From contig JADILM010000010.1 in the NCBI GenBank assembly GCA_016617785.1, positions 1,040,581 through 1,104,580 on the forward strand: 64,000 nucleotides of DNA, read 5' to 3'. Below, one piece after another: positions 21,168 to 33,353 of this stretch. Within the stretch, counting starts at the first letter, position 1, and every line of letters begins with the position of its first letter. A program made the position numbers and the translations under genes. The stretch comes from Sporobolomyces roseus (taxonomy: Eukaryota; Basidiomycota; Microbotryomycetes; Sporidiobolales; Sporidiobolaceae). Under the pieces are notes generated by a model. That model made no database searches. It was not told the origin of the DNA and saw only the letters and a program-made list of their open reading frames with translations.

Positions 21168-22783
21168 CTAGAACAACAATCCACCGCTCTCTCGACTTGC
21201 TGGCCCGATAGTATCGATACGACTGATCTGAGCCATTCGATGAGAGATTCTGCGAGCTTGACTCAATCCGAGGGAGTACTGTTGAAGCTGTCGTCTGTAG
21301 CCCTCGAGTCGAAGAAAGAACGCATTCTTTCGTAGTCAGCGTTCAAACCGTATCAGTGCTCTCTTTCCCATCTCGATTTAGAAAAGAGGGTGAATGAGTT
21401 ACCCCTAATCTGGCCTCTGCGATGAGTGATTCTACGGTCCATCTCTTCTGAATAACGCGCTCTTCCATCATCTGTCCCAATCGATTATAAACTGGAACGA
21501 TCTAGAGAAAACGAATCAGCGTAAGCGTCGAAAATTGACAATACGAGAGAAGACGCTCACCATTCTGTTCTCATCAGAGTGACCTTTGACAAGGCGTTGT
21601 AGAGCCTTCGAGAGATTCCAATAATGATTGAGTGAACCATCCTTGTCAGGGACGTAGAAAGTCGCGCGAGCATGAGGGGGCTCGATGACCGCAAACAACG
21701 CTCTCCTCCATCGATCCAAAAGTTGCTCATCGACTGGGCGGTTACCTTGCGAGTGAGATAGCTGATGGACACATATCTCCCCAACGAGGTCATGGATTTT
21801 TTGTCGACGACCTGTTGCTTCTTGACGATGAAAGAGGTCTGCAATTTCGCTCAATCCCGTACTGTCGTGACGTTGCCGATAACGATCAAGGGCCATTTGA
21901 GCAGAATCCTTTGATATTGTTGGAGTTGTTCAGCTGACAACATACGGAGAAGGGTAGGGAAAATAATGTAACGAACTCCTAGTTTCGCGAGGTCAATGAA
22001 ATGGTCAACGCTGAATTGAGCATTGATCTCCCATTCGCCCGTGAAGCGGAGCGACCTTGCAGCAGATCTGGGCCTGATCTACTGGTGCGACTTCATCTCA
22101 GCTATAAATCTCGAATCAAACGAATCGCGAGAGCTCACCATGGCGTTCGCTTCGTCGGAAATCCACGCCAAGACTCCTTCAATCTTCGTGTACTCGTCAG
22201 TTCGGCCATGATGATCTTCCTCGTAGATCAGCTCAGGCGCAGCCTCAGCTTCGAGTACGGCGAGCAACTCCGATTTCCACCTAGAAACGACTTCGATCTG
22301 CTTCTGTTTCTCCCTTTCTTCCCTGGTCCCCTGCACGGCTTCATCACAAATCTTGTCAATCAAGTAGTGAATACGTCGGTAGCGATTTTGAGCTTCTCGA
22401 TTCGAACGGGCGAGAAAGGGAGGTGGAGATGAGATCCGATGGTAAGGCGGAGCCGAAAAGCTTGCGTCGTAAGATGGAACCGGAAGCGCTGCGGCATCTT
22501 GTCGACGCTGCGCTGACAGCTGAGCTGCGTGGAGGAGTCGTAGATCGTCAGCTTCAGAGAGACCTGGTCGCTCGTTGTAAAGAGGCGGCGGAATCTCGTC
22601 ATGGTCGCGGTCGGGGTCTGTAGTGCGAGTGCGAGCAATGAGCGACATGGGGAAATGACTTGAGTGAGGGTGAACGAATGGCCGGTTAGAGACCGGAAGT
22701 CGAGGATCGTCCCCATCTTCGCTGTCCTCGTGGAGAGTGGGGTCAGCCGTCATGAAGTGGTCGACGGACCGTCTCGCTGACAT
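21168..22783 (-). CDS. WIEP-family two-module protein L1 (unknown function)
   Basis: Five exons, all introns phase 0 (22783-22139, about 22078-21977, 21908-21561, 21501-21403, 21326-21168), giving about 450 aa. A Pro-rich, disordered N terminus (with PPPLY and APPYH) precedes module 1: long exon with IDKICDEA and SRWKSELLAVLE, short exon with FTGEWEIN and DHFIDLAKLG. Module 2 is the same pair again: DRWRRALFAVIEP, then IVPVYNRLGQ and VESLIAEARLG. The last exon carries RRISHRMAQISR and ends ESGGLLF. It is the mirror copy of R (48862-50494), with matching exon order and ends. Soluble, helical, function unknown. The third exon uses acceptor TATCAAAG, the only join that keeps the frame. Confidence 0.7.
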
Positions 22784-23200
22784 AGTTGATTGGATCCGAA
22801 TCGCAGAGGTGAATGGTTGAGTAGGGGAGGAAGAGAGGAGAAAGGCGAACGGGAAAGGAAAGAGGGGAGGGAAGAGGTCGACCGCGGAAGTCCGAAGCAG
22901 CGACGACGAGCGTGACAAGGAAGCGAGAGAGAGGCGGAAAGTTGCGAAGTAGAACGTCGAGAGAGGTTGAAATTCGGTGAGATGAGACGAGACGACTGCG
23001 ATTTCGAAGTTTGATGAGAGGCATTCTTCGGTTCATCTACGGAAGCGACAAGCGAGACCTAATGAGTATGGGGGGGATTGATAGAATCAGAGTTGGCAGC
23101 TCGCGAAACTAGGGTAGCTTTGAAGGGAGAAAAGCGAAAACGAACCCGAGTTCCCCGCCAAAGTTCCAATTCCACAATCTACAACAACAATCCTCCATCT

Positions 23201-24019
23201 CTAGCTTGTCCACCGGTTCTCATCTTCCTCATTGAAGCTTGCCTGTATCCGATTCGGCGACGTTGAGCGAGACTGTGCTCTGAGCGATTCGGTTGATGGA
23301 ATTGCGAAGGTTGACGAGGAGAGGTGTAGCTTGGAGGATGAGGAAGAGGCTACTCGCATGATCCCATCAGCTTCGGCGGTGAGGCACATCGGACGAAAAG
23401 GAGACCGCACTGTGAAATGGAGTTCGGCGATGAGTTTCGGAACAGAGTCATTTGGCGAGATTGAGCGATATTCCCTCGGTTGCCTAGCTCCCGGAACGTG
23501 ATCATACTTCAGCTTGCTCTTGATCTAAGAGGAAGTGTGTGAGGAACAACATGGTCAGGGGCAAGACCGGTAAGCGGGAAAGCGAGACGAAGAGCTCACA
23601 AGTTTCTTTGATGTCGCAGCTTCTCGTAACTTTCCGATCATCTCCATGATTCGCCCATAATTCCCCTCATCGACAAAATCCCATTGAAAGTCTTCAGCAT
23701 GCCATAACTCTCTAAGTAAGCGATCTCGCCATCCCTCCAACGTCTGCTTATCTTGTTCGGGCGAGACTTGTGATTCGAAGGTTGGCATAATTCGAGCGAG
23801 CCTCGAAGGACGTCGGATAGCTGCGATGTCGATGATCACATTCAGGACCTTGCTCACGTCGTGGTATCGCTCGTGAAAGAGTTGGTCGTCCATCGAACGA
23901 TGGCCAGTCGAAGGGTCGTGAGGGGGAGGAGGATGGAGAGGGTAGGGTGGAGGTAGACTCGCTCCTCTCATTGCAATATCTTCGTGGCTATGAGTCGAGT
24001 CGAAAGATTGACGCGGCAT
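23201..24019 (-). CDS. WIEP-family one-module protein F2 (unknown function)
   Basis: Two exons join in frame (24019-23600, 23524-23201) for 247 aa. Starts MPRQSFDSTHSHED, with PPPYP and PPPPHDP motifs. A single helical module follows: VLNVIIDIAAIRRPSR, LEGWRDRLLRELWHAEDFQW, YGRIMEMIGKLREA. Exon 2 has the short-exon motif EYRSISPNDSVPKLIAELHF and a Ser-rich tail ending NRIQASFNEEDENRWTS. The copy F2' on the other arm (47634-48451) is about 90% identical by eye but frameshifted, so this is the intact copy. Same strand as L1, about 420 bp downstream of L1's start. Function unknown. Confidence 0.72.
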
Positions 24020-24690
24020 TGTTGATATCTGGAGGAGGGAGAGGAAGAGAGGAAAAGAAAAGCGGAAAAGGGGGATCCGGTCGTATCGTTTCGGAAGTCG
24101 GCGCGGGTATCGTGCTCTTGCTCTTGAGGGTGTGAACCCGGTCTGAATATCGGGGTAGAAGGAGGTAGGAGAGCCGGAAGATGCGAAGAAGCGATTGTAT
24201 AGGAAGAATCGCACAGACTGTGGAGTACGCCGAAGACCGGTCCCTGTTGACTCGAAGCAGCCGAACAACCACTCTATGCTCCTATCGAGCTCTGTGCTGT
24301 CGGAAGGCAAGGACGAGTGAATCAGATTTGGGATGGGAAAGAATGAAGGAGAGAGCAGGGAACGTACGAGCGCGCTTGTGGAGTATCTCGAGGGCTGTAG
24401 TAGCAGTCTTGTGGCCTATCGAAGTCGTCAAAGCAGTGATAGAGTGGCGAGGTGAAGCGTAAGAGAGCAAGAAAGTTTCGATCAAACAACTTGGAAGTCT
24501 ACCACTCACTCACTATCACAAGATGCTCTGTTCGATCACTACTACTACTCTACAGCTACTCGAGATACTACCTTCACAGATCCAATCCGCTAGTATCGCT
24601 TCCTCGACGTTCGCCCACTCTCATCTTCAAATCTCGAAACCGCCTCAACAAAGACCTCAAGCGTCTGTACGACTGATCGGGGAGGTAGAA

Positions 24691-25274
24691 TGGATGCTTA
24701 TGGCTTGTCGGTGAGCTTGATAGCCTCTCTCAACAGCATCGAGGGGAGGAGAGGCAAAATTTCTCAACTTGGTCAACTCCAAGATTCATCGTGAGAGGGA
24801 GTGGTGGATTGAGCTAGACAAGAGGATGTAGGGCGACATATACAAACATTCGTAAGGGAAGGAATGTTACGTTTCAGGACAGTACGTCTCGAATGTGTCA
24901 CCTACGCTCGTTCTCGCTTCTGAAGTCTCTTAAGATCCCTTCATAACGACTCACTGCTGCTTGTGACGCTTGTGACAGCTATCTCTATGCCTTTCGCCGA
25001 TTCTTGTGCCGTTGCCGCTTCCAAGTCTCGCTCAGTTTCGTTCCTGGATCGACATTCTTCGTCTATCGTTCGCTCTTCGCTCGTTGCAATATGAGCCCTT
25101 CTCCTCTCTTCACTCGTGCATAGTCGGAAGCGCATGTATGCCATAACAGCCGAGTGGGAAGGTCATAGTAAGTCTGAACAAAACGAGCGGTTCCTCAACG
25201 CTGAACAGGGGAGTAGGGATCATGAGGGGGTGTGGCGGAATGAGCTCGAGTCTGTCGGCTATGAGGGTTCTGAA
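24691..25274. other. Intergenic, F2 side to C
   Basis: Contains the edge of the inverted duplication at its left end. No gene is supported; short open stretches on both strands lack motifs. Confidence 0.35.
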
Positions 25275-26491
25275 TCATGTGCTGTAGGATGTCTCTCGGA
25301 TAAGCGACTGAAAGGGGCAAGAGCTTTGGAAGAGAACTCACAATTTCTTCGAAAATGGCTAAGAGATTCGTCTCCATCTCCTGAATTGCGTTCAACAGCA
25401 ATTTCCGATCATACACATCCTGCTGGCGACTTCCAGGACACCACAACTCTACCGCACCTTTATCCCACTCTTCGAGCTCAGCCTGACGACCGCGCAAAAA
25501 CTCTCCGTTCAATCTAATTGACTCCCTCGTTCCAAAGACTTCGCTCCCATGCCTATCACCCATCTCATAAGTTTCGATCCAAACCCCAGCGCTGAACCCT
25601 AGCCTTTCACGTCCATTGTGTGAACCGAACATCGCGGTCGAATACAACGCTGACGATAGGAGAACTCGATAGATTTCGTTTGCGACAACTTGCAGGTCGC
25701 AAGTCGTGAATTCGTTGACACGAGGCTGATCAGGTCGTTCCTTCAGAGCTAGTTCTATGATGTCGTACTGCCTCCCGAGTTCCCGCAACCTGTGCAGTTG
25801 AGTCGCGTAGAAGATTGCACTTTTGGGTACGATGGGGTTGATCGAATTCGACAGTAGCGTAGGGAGGGACAGCTGTACAACGTGTATGTCACTTGGCGAG
25901 ATGGATAGTGCCAGAGGTTCGAGGTATCGAACGTCTATTCGTCGTCGCAAGTTTCGTTCGTCTTGAGATGAGGTGTGCCAGGTGATCTCGTGGGATTCAG
26001 GCGTTCGCTATAGCGAGTGTGTCAGCGCACTTTGCTTGCTCTACTTAAGTAGGAGCTCACGAATGTTTCGCAAACTTCTCTCCAATATCCCAAACCGATT
26101 TGTTCCAGTGAGTGGCTGTATCTCCTGCGCTCTTCAGGATTGATTGGGAACGTAGGAACGATGAGGCTCTCGACAACCTGTTCTCCTTTTCCATTGGTCA
26201 GTCCGTCGGTATTGAGCACTCGATAGGAAAGGAAGAACTGACGAGATCATGAGATGAAATCGGTTTCTTGACGAGAAGTTCTCTAATTTCGTCGTCCTCT
26301 TTGTCCAACTCCGAATGTTCAGCGAGAGCTATCGCACACGCGAATCCTGAAAGCAAGAATCGAAATTGAGGATGGGGAACTTGAGCGAGCGTGAGGTCTC
26401 GAGCGAGTTTGAACTGGTCATAAAAGTGAAGAGGCGATATTACTGATCCGGTCAGTGACACATTCGAGCGTGGTTGGTCGCGATGCTGCAT
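25275..26491 (-). CDS. DGWAA-family protein C (divergent, unknown function)
   Basis: Four exons join in frame (26491-26243, 26177-26061, 26007-25342, 25307-25275), phase-0 introns, giving 354 aa. Most diverged intact member: FYDQFKLARDL and FRFLLSGFACAIAL replace the usual YYR and DGWAA motifs. Exon 2 still ends LGYWREVCETF, and exon 3 has SAIFYATQLHRLREL, VLLSSALYSTAMFG, IRLNGEFLRGRQAELEEW, AVELWCPG and AIQEMETNLLAIFEE. As in A, a tiny last exon follows (SLIRETSYST). It sits inside the left duplication arm next to the core block, mirroring gene E on the right. Function unknown. Confidence 0.66.
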
Positions 26492-26844
26492 CGACGAGGA
26501 GGCTATAGAGAAGAGGAACAGAGAGTGGGCTGAAGAAAGGAGGGCTAAGCTTGAATTCGGAGTTTGCGCGGAGCTTGGAACGAAGCGGGAGTCAATCTTC
26601 CTATGCGGAGAGAAAGGGGGAGGTAGCAAGTGTCTTTGTTACAGACATGCGAGGCAGCAACAGTTGACGAGAAGGAAAGGAAGGAGAGGAAGTAACGGAA
26701 TTCACATATTTGATTCATAGAGAGGGAGAGGGTTTACTACGGAAGTGCAGGAATAGTTTACTAGCTTGACGGGAAGAATCGAGCTGGATAGGTAGAGTAG
26801 TGGAGAGAGGATTAGGGGGTAAGAAGGAGTTAGGTACTTCAAAT

Positions 26845-28519
26845 TTAGAAGAGAGCGGCAACACCGAGAGCGACAACTCCAGCGAATCCACCAGCGGCGA
26901 GCTTGGTAGCAGAGGAAGTCTGCGAGAGCGTTCAACAAGTATTTGGATCAGCATCTACACTTTGCGATTCAACGAAATAGAGAATCTTGGACTTACTCCT
27001 CCTGATCCTCCGTTTCCAGCTCCAGTGTTTCCGGATGCGGTAGGGGCAGGGGCTCCAGTAGCAGCTCTGCGAGTAAACGAGAGAATCAACATAAGTGTTC
27101 TGTAGAATTTGAGTATAGAATTTTTTGGAAGGAACTCACTGAGAGTTGGTAGCAGCAACTGACGAGGCTGAGGCAGCAGCCGAGGAAGCGGCAGCAGGGT
27201 TCGATTCAGTGTTGGCGAGGACTCGGTCGATCAAGTGAACGACACCGTTCTCGATAGGGATATCGGCACGGATGACTTGAGCGGTAGCGTTTCCGGACAT
27301 GACGAAGACTCCAGTGTCGTTGGTCATGAAGGACATGGTAGCTCCTCCAGCAGAGGTAGCGTTGAGACCGTTCGAGATGAGAGGAGAGTAGACAACAACT
27401 CCAGCGATAACGTGGCTAGAAAGGACGAATTTTCGATCAGTTCTCGCTCCCGGTTGAGAAGAGAATGTGCGAGTACTCACTTGAGGAGAACGTTAGCGAT
27501 GGTGGTGTCGTTGAGGGTACCGATGAGGCTCATAGCCGACTCGAAAGCAGAGTTGACGGGAGCGAAAAGAGTGAGACCCTCTTGCTCAGAGAGAGCAGTG
27601 ACGGCTTGAGGAGCGTATTGAGTAAGGGCACCGGTGAGCGAGGTGAGTCCGGCAGCGGAAGCGGTAGCAGTCAAGTTCATGGGAATACTGCGAAGAGAGA
27701 AGGAGACAAAATAAGTATTCGCTCCTCTTCTCCCAAAAGGAAAGATTCGTGCACTCACTCGAGAACTTCATCAATGATGTAGATGTCGAGGTTTTGGAAC
27801 TTGGTGTAAGCGGTCGAAGTAACGTTCGAAGTAGCTTGAATGACGGTAGCAGATTGACCGGACATGGTAGAGTTTCCACCCATAGTCGAGTTTGAACCAG
27901 AAGTCATGTTTCCTCCCTCACCGGAAACGAATACAGCGACTTGTCCAGCGTTCGAAGGGAGGTTGACGTAGTCCGAAGAGTTGAGAGCGGATCGACCGAT
28001 AGTGTGAGCTTCGGAAAGGTTCGAAGGAGCGTAAGATCCATAGTAGATGTGGTAGAGGAGAGTGTTGGCTACGAGGGCAGAGTCGGAAGTAACGCTTTCA
28101 GGGAGAGCAGCGAAGGCCTGTCAAAAACATTGGGACCGAGGAGAGAGAGATGAGCCAAGGAAAAAGTGGGGATCGATCGAGAGGAGGAAGGGAAAAGCTT
28201 ACAGCATCTGAAGGAGCGAAGATGGTGCGGTTACCACCTTGGAGGAGGGGGAGAAGGGTAGCAGCGTTGGTGGTTGCGAGACTGGCCAAAGTGGTCAAGC
28301 TAAAGAACGAATCATCGAACAAAATAAACAGTCCCCACATCATCAGTTTCAAGCTCTGGATGGATCGCTAGAGGGTGCTAGAGTAGTAGAGGATGGTTGA
28401 ACTCACTTGGCACCTTGAAGAGCTTGAAGGAGACCAGCAGCGTATTGACTGGGATCTGATTGAGCCGAAACGACGGAGGCGAGAGTTGCGGCGAGGGAAG
28501 CGAAGACTGAAACACGCAT
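26845..28519 (-). CDS. Secreted, probably GPI-anchored fasciclin (FAS1) protein
   Basis: About six exons on the minus strand. The start ATG at 28519 gives a clear signal peptide (MRVSVFASLAATLASVVSAQ). Two FAS1 domains follow. The first includes LLPLLQGGNRTIFAPSDA and LVANTLLYHIYYG; the second includes LTLFAPVNSAFESAMSLIG, VLLKSHVIAGVVVYSPLI, GGATMSF and the closing NGVVHLIDRVL. A Ser/Ala/Gly-rich stalk leads to a hydrophobic C terminus (KLAAGGFAGVVALGVAALF) that fits a GPI-attachment signal. Several N-x-S/T sites lie between the domains. FAS1 proteins act in cell-surface adhesion. It is the first conserved gene inside the block framed by the inverted arms. Confidence 0.85.
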
Positions 28520-29935
28520 GATGAATGGAGTAGTGAGAAGAAGTGGAGGAGGAGGAGGAGGAGGATCGACTGTTTTGAAAGTGAAGGGGAAGGGAAAGAG
28601 AAGAGAAAGAAAAGAGAGAGCAGGTTCGGGTGGGGCGTAGATTTTTTCGATTCGATTCGAGGGCGAGATTTTTTACTGCACGGCTGCTAAGGTTTCTTTT
28701 CTGAGCTTGATGATGACCGGGCGAGAAGGTTACTTGGTTTGTGTGTTGAATCATACGGAATAATGCGACTCTTCAGGTCGATCCGATGAATCCTCCGTCC
28801 ATCGACTGAATCGCAACTTTCTCCTCCCCTCCCCTTCCTTGAGCCCTGTCCACCGCGTGATCAACCTGTTTCCTTCCCCTCAGCCCTCACGACCTCCCCT
28901 CCCTCCATCGATCCCTCTCCCCTCTCCACTCTCGATTCATTCAACCGGAAATGATTGCTTCTCCTTCGAAGATCGACATAACACCTAGCTAGCCAAGTCC
29001 TCGGCTAGGAAATCTAATCACCTCAATTCGCAATCACTCCATCTCCTTCGCAGCACATAACTCTTCTATCCTCCTTTACTAATCGACCATATCTCTTTCT
29101 TGTAAGACGGCCTAATCCTTTTTGAAGAGGTTCGGTCGACAGTGAGTTCGGTGAAGGAGGAATATAGATCACGTGAGCTTCATCTTCTTGTAGAGCGTAG
29201 AGCTGAGTTCGTGTAGGGAGGTACCGGCGAAGAGAGATTGATCTGAGTCGGAGGGCAAGAAAGGAAACCTAGTCGCTGATTGTTGAGGTGGTCGACATCA
29301 GCCGTATGGGCTTATCGAGTACGTCGAGCATAGCTGTCGTGTAGCAGGGTGAGGGAGAGAGAGAGAGAGGGAGGTTCGACCGTTTGTGGAAGTTGAAATT
29401 TGTTAGGTCGCAGCCTCGCAATTCAAACGCAGGCGACCTTTTCAAACCGTCGTACTATCGATTCGTTGCCGTTATAGAAGCGAGAGAGATGCGAAAGTGG
29501 GTTCGAGATTGGGAAAGTAAAGTTCGCCGCGAACGAAAGAGACTTCGCTTTCGTTCGAGTTGAGAGCCTTCTTACTGTCGACCACAGACTATCGGGAAAG
29601 ATGAAGCGAAGACCTTTGACAGATACGCCGAGATAGCTCGTCTTCCAGTCGCCCTTGATGATTCGAGTAAACAGACGATTCTTGCGAAAAGAAAGTCACT
29701 TCCTCATCCTTCGCCGTTTGAGTACATTTCTCCTGCCTCTCCCCCGTCCCTCTTTCAGCCACTCTCCAGATTCCTCTGTCATGACACTGTGCGCCCATGA
29801 AAGTTGAAGTGAATAAACAATTGCGATGATTCGATTCGGAAACGAAACAATCGTTCCTTCCCTAATCTCCAGTAACGCTGTTCCCCCGCTTCTCCCCCTC
29901 ATCTCCCTCCCATCCTCGCCCCTACCCCATCTCCT
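28520..29935. promoter_or_regulatory. Promoter of the FAS1 gene and intergenic DNA
   Basis: About 1.4 kb between the FAS1 start codon and the RRP17 stop. Pyrimidine-rich stretches occur near 28800-28950. No tRNA-like or coding signal could be supported on either strand. Confidence 0.4.
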
Positions 29936-31289
29936 TTATCGCGCACTCCTCGCTTTAGTCCCTTTCATTCTCCCCTCCAATTTCTTCTTGCCTCCCTTTC
30001 CAGCTTTCGCCCTCTCCTTCTTGTCCTCCCTACTCAATTTAGGTCTAGCCTGACTAACATTCCTAACCCTCTTCTTATGTGTCATTCCAGTCTGAGCTGG
30101 TCCCGGTACGTGAGAGGAGGGTAAACGATCTGCTAGTGCGGAGAGGAGGGGTTCGGGAGTTGGTGAGCGGGATAAAGAGAGTGGAGCGATTTCGACGGTT
30201 GTTAGAGCTTCGGAGGTTTCGTAGGATGTGGGTTCGAGGGTGGGCTCTTCCGGTTCCGATTCTGAGGAGTCGTAGTCGATTCCTCCTTCTCCATCTTCAG
30301 CGTCTGAACCGGATCCTTCTGCTCCCGCGTCTGCACACCGGAAGAGTCGAAGTCAGCGACAATTTATTTTGATTAGAACCAATCCGAGTCGCGAGGGAAA
30401 CGAATAAAGCGGTGAAGACAGAGGAGAATGAGGTAATTCGAGAGCAAAGTTGTGACTTACCTCCATACATTTCTGCAGCCACTTTCACATTATGTGCAGC
30501 TTGTTCTTTCCGTTGATCTCGAATCTAAAAGGATCGTAGGAAGCAAGTGAGTCAGTTCTGAGTACTCAAAAAAAAGGGGGGAATCTATCGAAAAAAAGAA
30601 CTGTTTTATCCATCCATCTTGACCAAATCACAACTCGCGCACTTGAGAGATCCTTTAGATGACATAGCACAAGATCCCTCGTCGATAAGAGAGGTGGAGG
30701 GAGGGAACGGTGAAGCTTTTTCGTTCGAAGGCTCAGATGAGATATGAATGTCTACATGGGCCTCCGAGACTGTCGGAAGTCAAGGAGCCTATCAGAGTTT
30801 CTACGATGTGTATGACATCATTGCGATAGGGGGATTGAACGAAATGAGGGAGTTGGGAGGGGAGGGGAGGTAGGATCTCTTCGAAAGTAAAAAGAGCCAG
30901 TTTTCTCGCTTCCCTCTGTCGGTGTCCTTTCCCACCGCACAACTGACATAGTATACTGGAAAGAGAGAGAATGGTGTTTCAAAAGACGTACCTGAGCTCT
31001 CATTTTCCTCAATTCGTCTCTCTCCCTCTCGACCGCTCTCTTTACTTTCTCATTCTGTTTCGCCTTTTTCCTCTTACTGAACCCAGTCAAATAGTCCCTA
31101 GTATTCCACTAAACTACATCAGCACTCACTCCCATAAGGAGTTAGGAAGGGGGAGAAGAGAACTTACTTTCTTGATTCTTGATCGAATACAACTTCTTTC
31201 ACTCGTTTGATCTTTGCTGGTCTACCATTCTTGTCTAATTTCGGATCGAGTGATTTACCTTTCCCTTTGACTGGTTTCTTTGTGGGCAT
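29936..31289 (-). CDS. RRP17: Ribosome biogenesis protein RRP17/NOP25 family
   Basis: Nucleolar protein of the Nop25/Rrp17 family, acting in 60S pre-ribosome processing. Four exons; start ATG at 31289 with a basic MPTKKPVKGKGKS. The family core is clear across the first three exons: KIKRVKEVVFDQESRK, DYLTGFSKRKKAK, an Arg/Glu-rich coiled stretch (VERERDELRKMRAQ), then QRKEQAAHNVKVAAEMYGG. The last exon is acidic (Ser/Asp/Glu), then strongly basic (THKKRVRNVSQ, KKERAKAGKGGKKKLEGRMK), ending at TAA (29936). This basic end is as expected for a nucleolar protein. Divergent from APC11. Confidence 0.87.
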
Positions 31290-31543
31290 TTTGGAAGGGA
31301 AGGATTTGGGATAAAGTTGATGAAGAAGTTTGAGACAGAGCGAAGGGAGTTCGAGGAGGTGTGCTTGCTAGGTTGAATGGTCGTTCTGGGTGCTAATGGG
31401 ATGCTGAACTAGTCTTTGATGTATTTGAGAGTGTAGAGTAAGAGATGAAGAAGATCTTCTTCTTCTCCTGAAACTTCTCTTCTTTCTTCTTCCTCTCATT
31501 TCCCTCGCTCTCTTTCTCCTTATCTCACCAACTTTCACCACTG
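31290..31543. promoter_or_regulatory. Shared promoter RRP17/APC11
   Basis: 254 bp between divergent start codons. Pyrimidine-rich on the APC11 side (TTCTTCTTCCTC runs before 31544). Confidence 0.5.
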
Positions 31544-32084
31544 ATGAAGATCACGATAAATCACTACCATGCCGTAGCATCCTGGAAATGGAACCTGAAA
31601 CATCCTTCTCTCACTCAACAAGACGCTTCCCTCTCTCAACCTCAAGACTCACAAGCTTCAGACGATGATGATGATGATGAAGATGATGTATGTGGTATAT
31701 GTCGAGTAGCCTATGATGGTTGTTGTCCAGATTGTAAAATACCTGGTGATACTTGTCCACCAAGTTAGTCCTCTCTCTCCTCTCTCTCAATTAGACGATA
31801 GCTCATTAAAAGAGTGAGCGAGAGTAGTTTGGGGAGAATGTACTCACGTGTTTCATATGCATTGTTTGTTGAAATGGTTGGCGACTGAAAGCTCGAAACA
31901 ACAATGTCCAATGGATCGAAGACCTTGGGGTAAGCTACTCTCTCTCTCTCCCTTGTCTAACCTGAGATGATGTGGCTGATGAGGCGTGTATGTGGAGACA
32001 GTCACGGCCGGAGCAGCGAACGCGGTCGAGCAGAAGAATGTACCAAATGCGAATCAGACAGATATGGAAGTAGTCGCTGCTTAG
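31544..32084 (+). CDS. APC11: Anaphase-promoting complex RING subunit APC11
   Basis: RING-H2 catalytic subunit of the APC/C ubiquitin ligase. Three exons join in frame. The N terminus MKITINHYHAVASWKW is the APC11 cullin-contact strand. An acidic insert (poly-Asp/Glu) precedes CGICRVAYDGCCPDCKIPGD, then after intron 1 WGECTHVFHMHCLLKWLAT and QQCPMDRRPW. The last zinc position is Asp (CPMD) where animal APC11 has Cys (CPMC), as in the paralogue RBX1. The VPGD-like and HMHCxLKWL segments still identify APC11, not RBX1. A short unrelated tail is coded by exon 3. Confidence 0.9.
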
Positions 32085-32602
32085 TGCAGCTCTCGTATGC
32101 TCGTCTTCGTAAGCTCCCTACTGACTTCACGATGTTTGCTCAACCTATGCTGACAAGTGGTGTCGAACCCAGTACAGTTTGAGCGTTTCCTTTTTACCTT
32201 GTTGTTTCTGTCAATTCATCGCTCCGTTTCATTCGTACGCTCTCTTTCGTTCGACTTTGTTGTCAATAGTATCATCTCCTCTGTACTATCGCTCTGCTTG
32301 AGTCTGGCTGGAGCGAGAAGCGACTGATCCTTGCGACGAAGAACTTCGCAGAACGAAGCTGTTCGACCGAAAACCAAAGCTATTTCCTCTCGTAAGTCAT
32401 CCTGCGATGACAGCGTCGAGGACTTCTCGGGCTGATCTCCGCTGTCCGCCTACTGGCGCTCAGACGCAACGTCGACAGAGAATGGATAATACTGATAATT
32501 CACATTTCTGTTTCGTTACGTCTCTTTTCGTAATTCGTCGAGCCCAATTTCCTCCTCCCCTTTCCGAACCCACCGAACCCACCAATGAGTCAATCAATCC
32601 AT

Positions 32603-33353
32603 CTAGAGTTCCTCCTTTCCAGGTTTCCTATTCTTAATCTCGAGTAATTCGACCTGAACCCCCCTCAAATTCTTCATCAGCTCCCTTGTCTTTCTGCTGG
32701 TCGAAGTGAATCGTGTACTCACGTCGAACACCAAGGTAGCTCCTCCAGGAATTACACCTCCGGCGCCTCTCGACCCATAACCCATTTCAGGAGGGATCGT
32801 TAAAGTCCTCTTCTCACCCGGACACTGTTCACACAGTCATCGAGAGAAGGAGTTAGTGTCTTTGCGACGCAGCAAGGGTAGGGAATGAGAAGGAAAGAGT
32901 CTTGCGACGCAACAAGAGCAAGGAAGCGAGTAAGAAAGAACGAAGACGTACCATATCCAACAATCCTTGATCCCATCCTTTTATAACTTGTCCGCTTCCG
33001 ACTGCATCCATGAGAAACACATCAGCGCCCTCCAGACATGAGAGGAAAAGGAGGGGGAAGAGGCGTGTACCTTTGAAATTGAAAGGTTGACCTCTCTTTC
33101 TACTCGAATCAAATTCCTTCCCTGACTCCAATAGGCGTCCATCATAATGCATTGACAACATATCTTTCTTCATACTCTTGATCTTACATGACTCTGGTTT
33201 GTGAGTTACATCGATCTTGAGCCCTCCTTCTGATGAAGTTGATGAAGAGGGAGGAGGGGAAGCGGCTGCTGTAGCTCCAGCGAAGGATGCGTAGCCTAAT
33301 GTACACACTCCGACGGAGAGCATTGCGAGGTATACACTGTTGGGAACACGCAT
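32603..33353 (-). CDS. ER FKBP-type peptidyl-prolyl isomerase (FKBP2-like)
   Basis: Folding catalyst of the secretory pathway. The start ATG at 33353 yields a signal peptide ([21 protein letters not shown]). The FKBP domain follows: [77 protein letters not shown] and [19 protein letters not shown]. The last residues KEEL resemble ER-retrieval signals and the xTEL end of FKBP2. There are four exons; intron 2 (about 32830-32950) holds two ~45-bp near-repeats with TCTTGCGACGCARCAAG. Convergent with APC11, about 520 bp between stops. Confidence 0.88.

Larger units (their letters stand above)
20100..24690. repeat. Left arm of inverted duplication
   Basis: Carries S, L1 and F2 in the order S(+), L1(-), F2(-). 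The reverse complement matches 46970-51590 in gene order, exon structure and, around F2 and its promoter (about 22.9-24.69 kb), also in non-coding DNA at about 90% identity by eye. The inner edge is sharp near 24.69 kb, where similarity stops just past CGTCTGTACGACTGATC. Confidence 0.8.

Noticed and set aside
29589..29902. Extension of RRP17 beyond its TAA
   Set aside because: The downstream minus-strand frames follow an in-frame stop at 29936 that is preceded by the expected basic C terminus; no splice site is needed or evident.
31544..32084. RBX1/HRT1 instead of APC11
   Set aside because: The CPMD ending is RBX1-like, but the N terminus, GCCPDCKIPGD and HMHCLLKWL are APC11 features.
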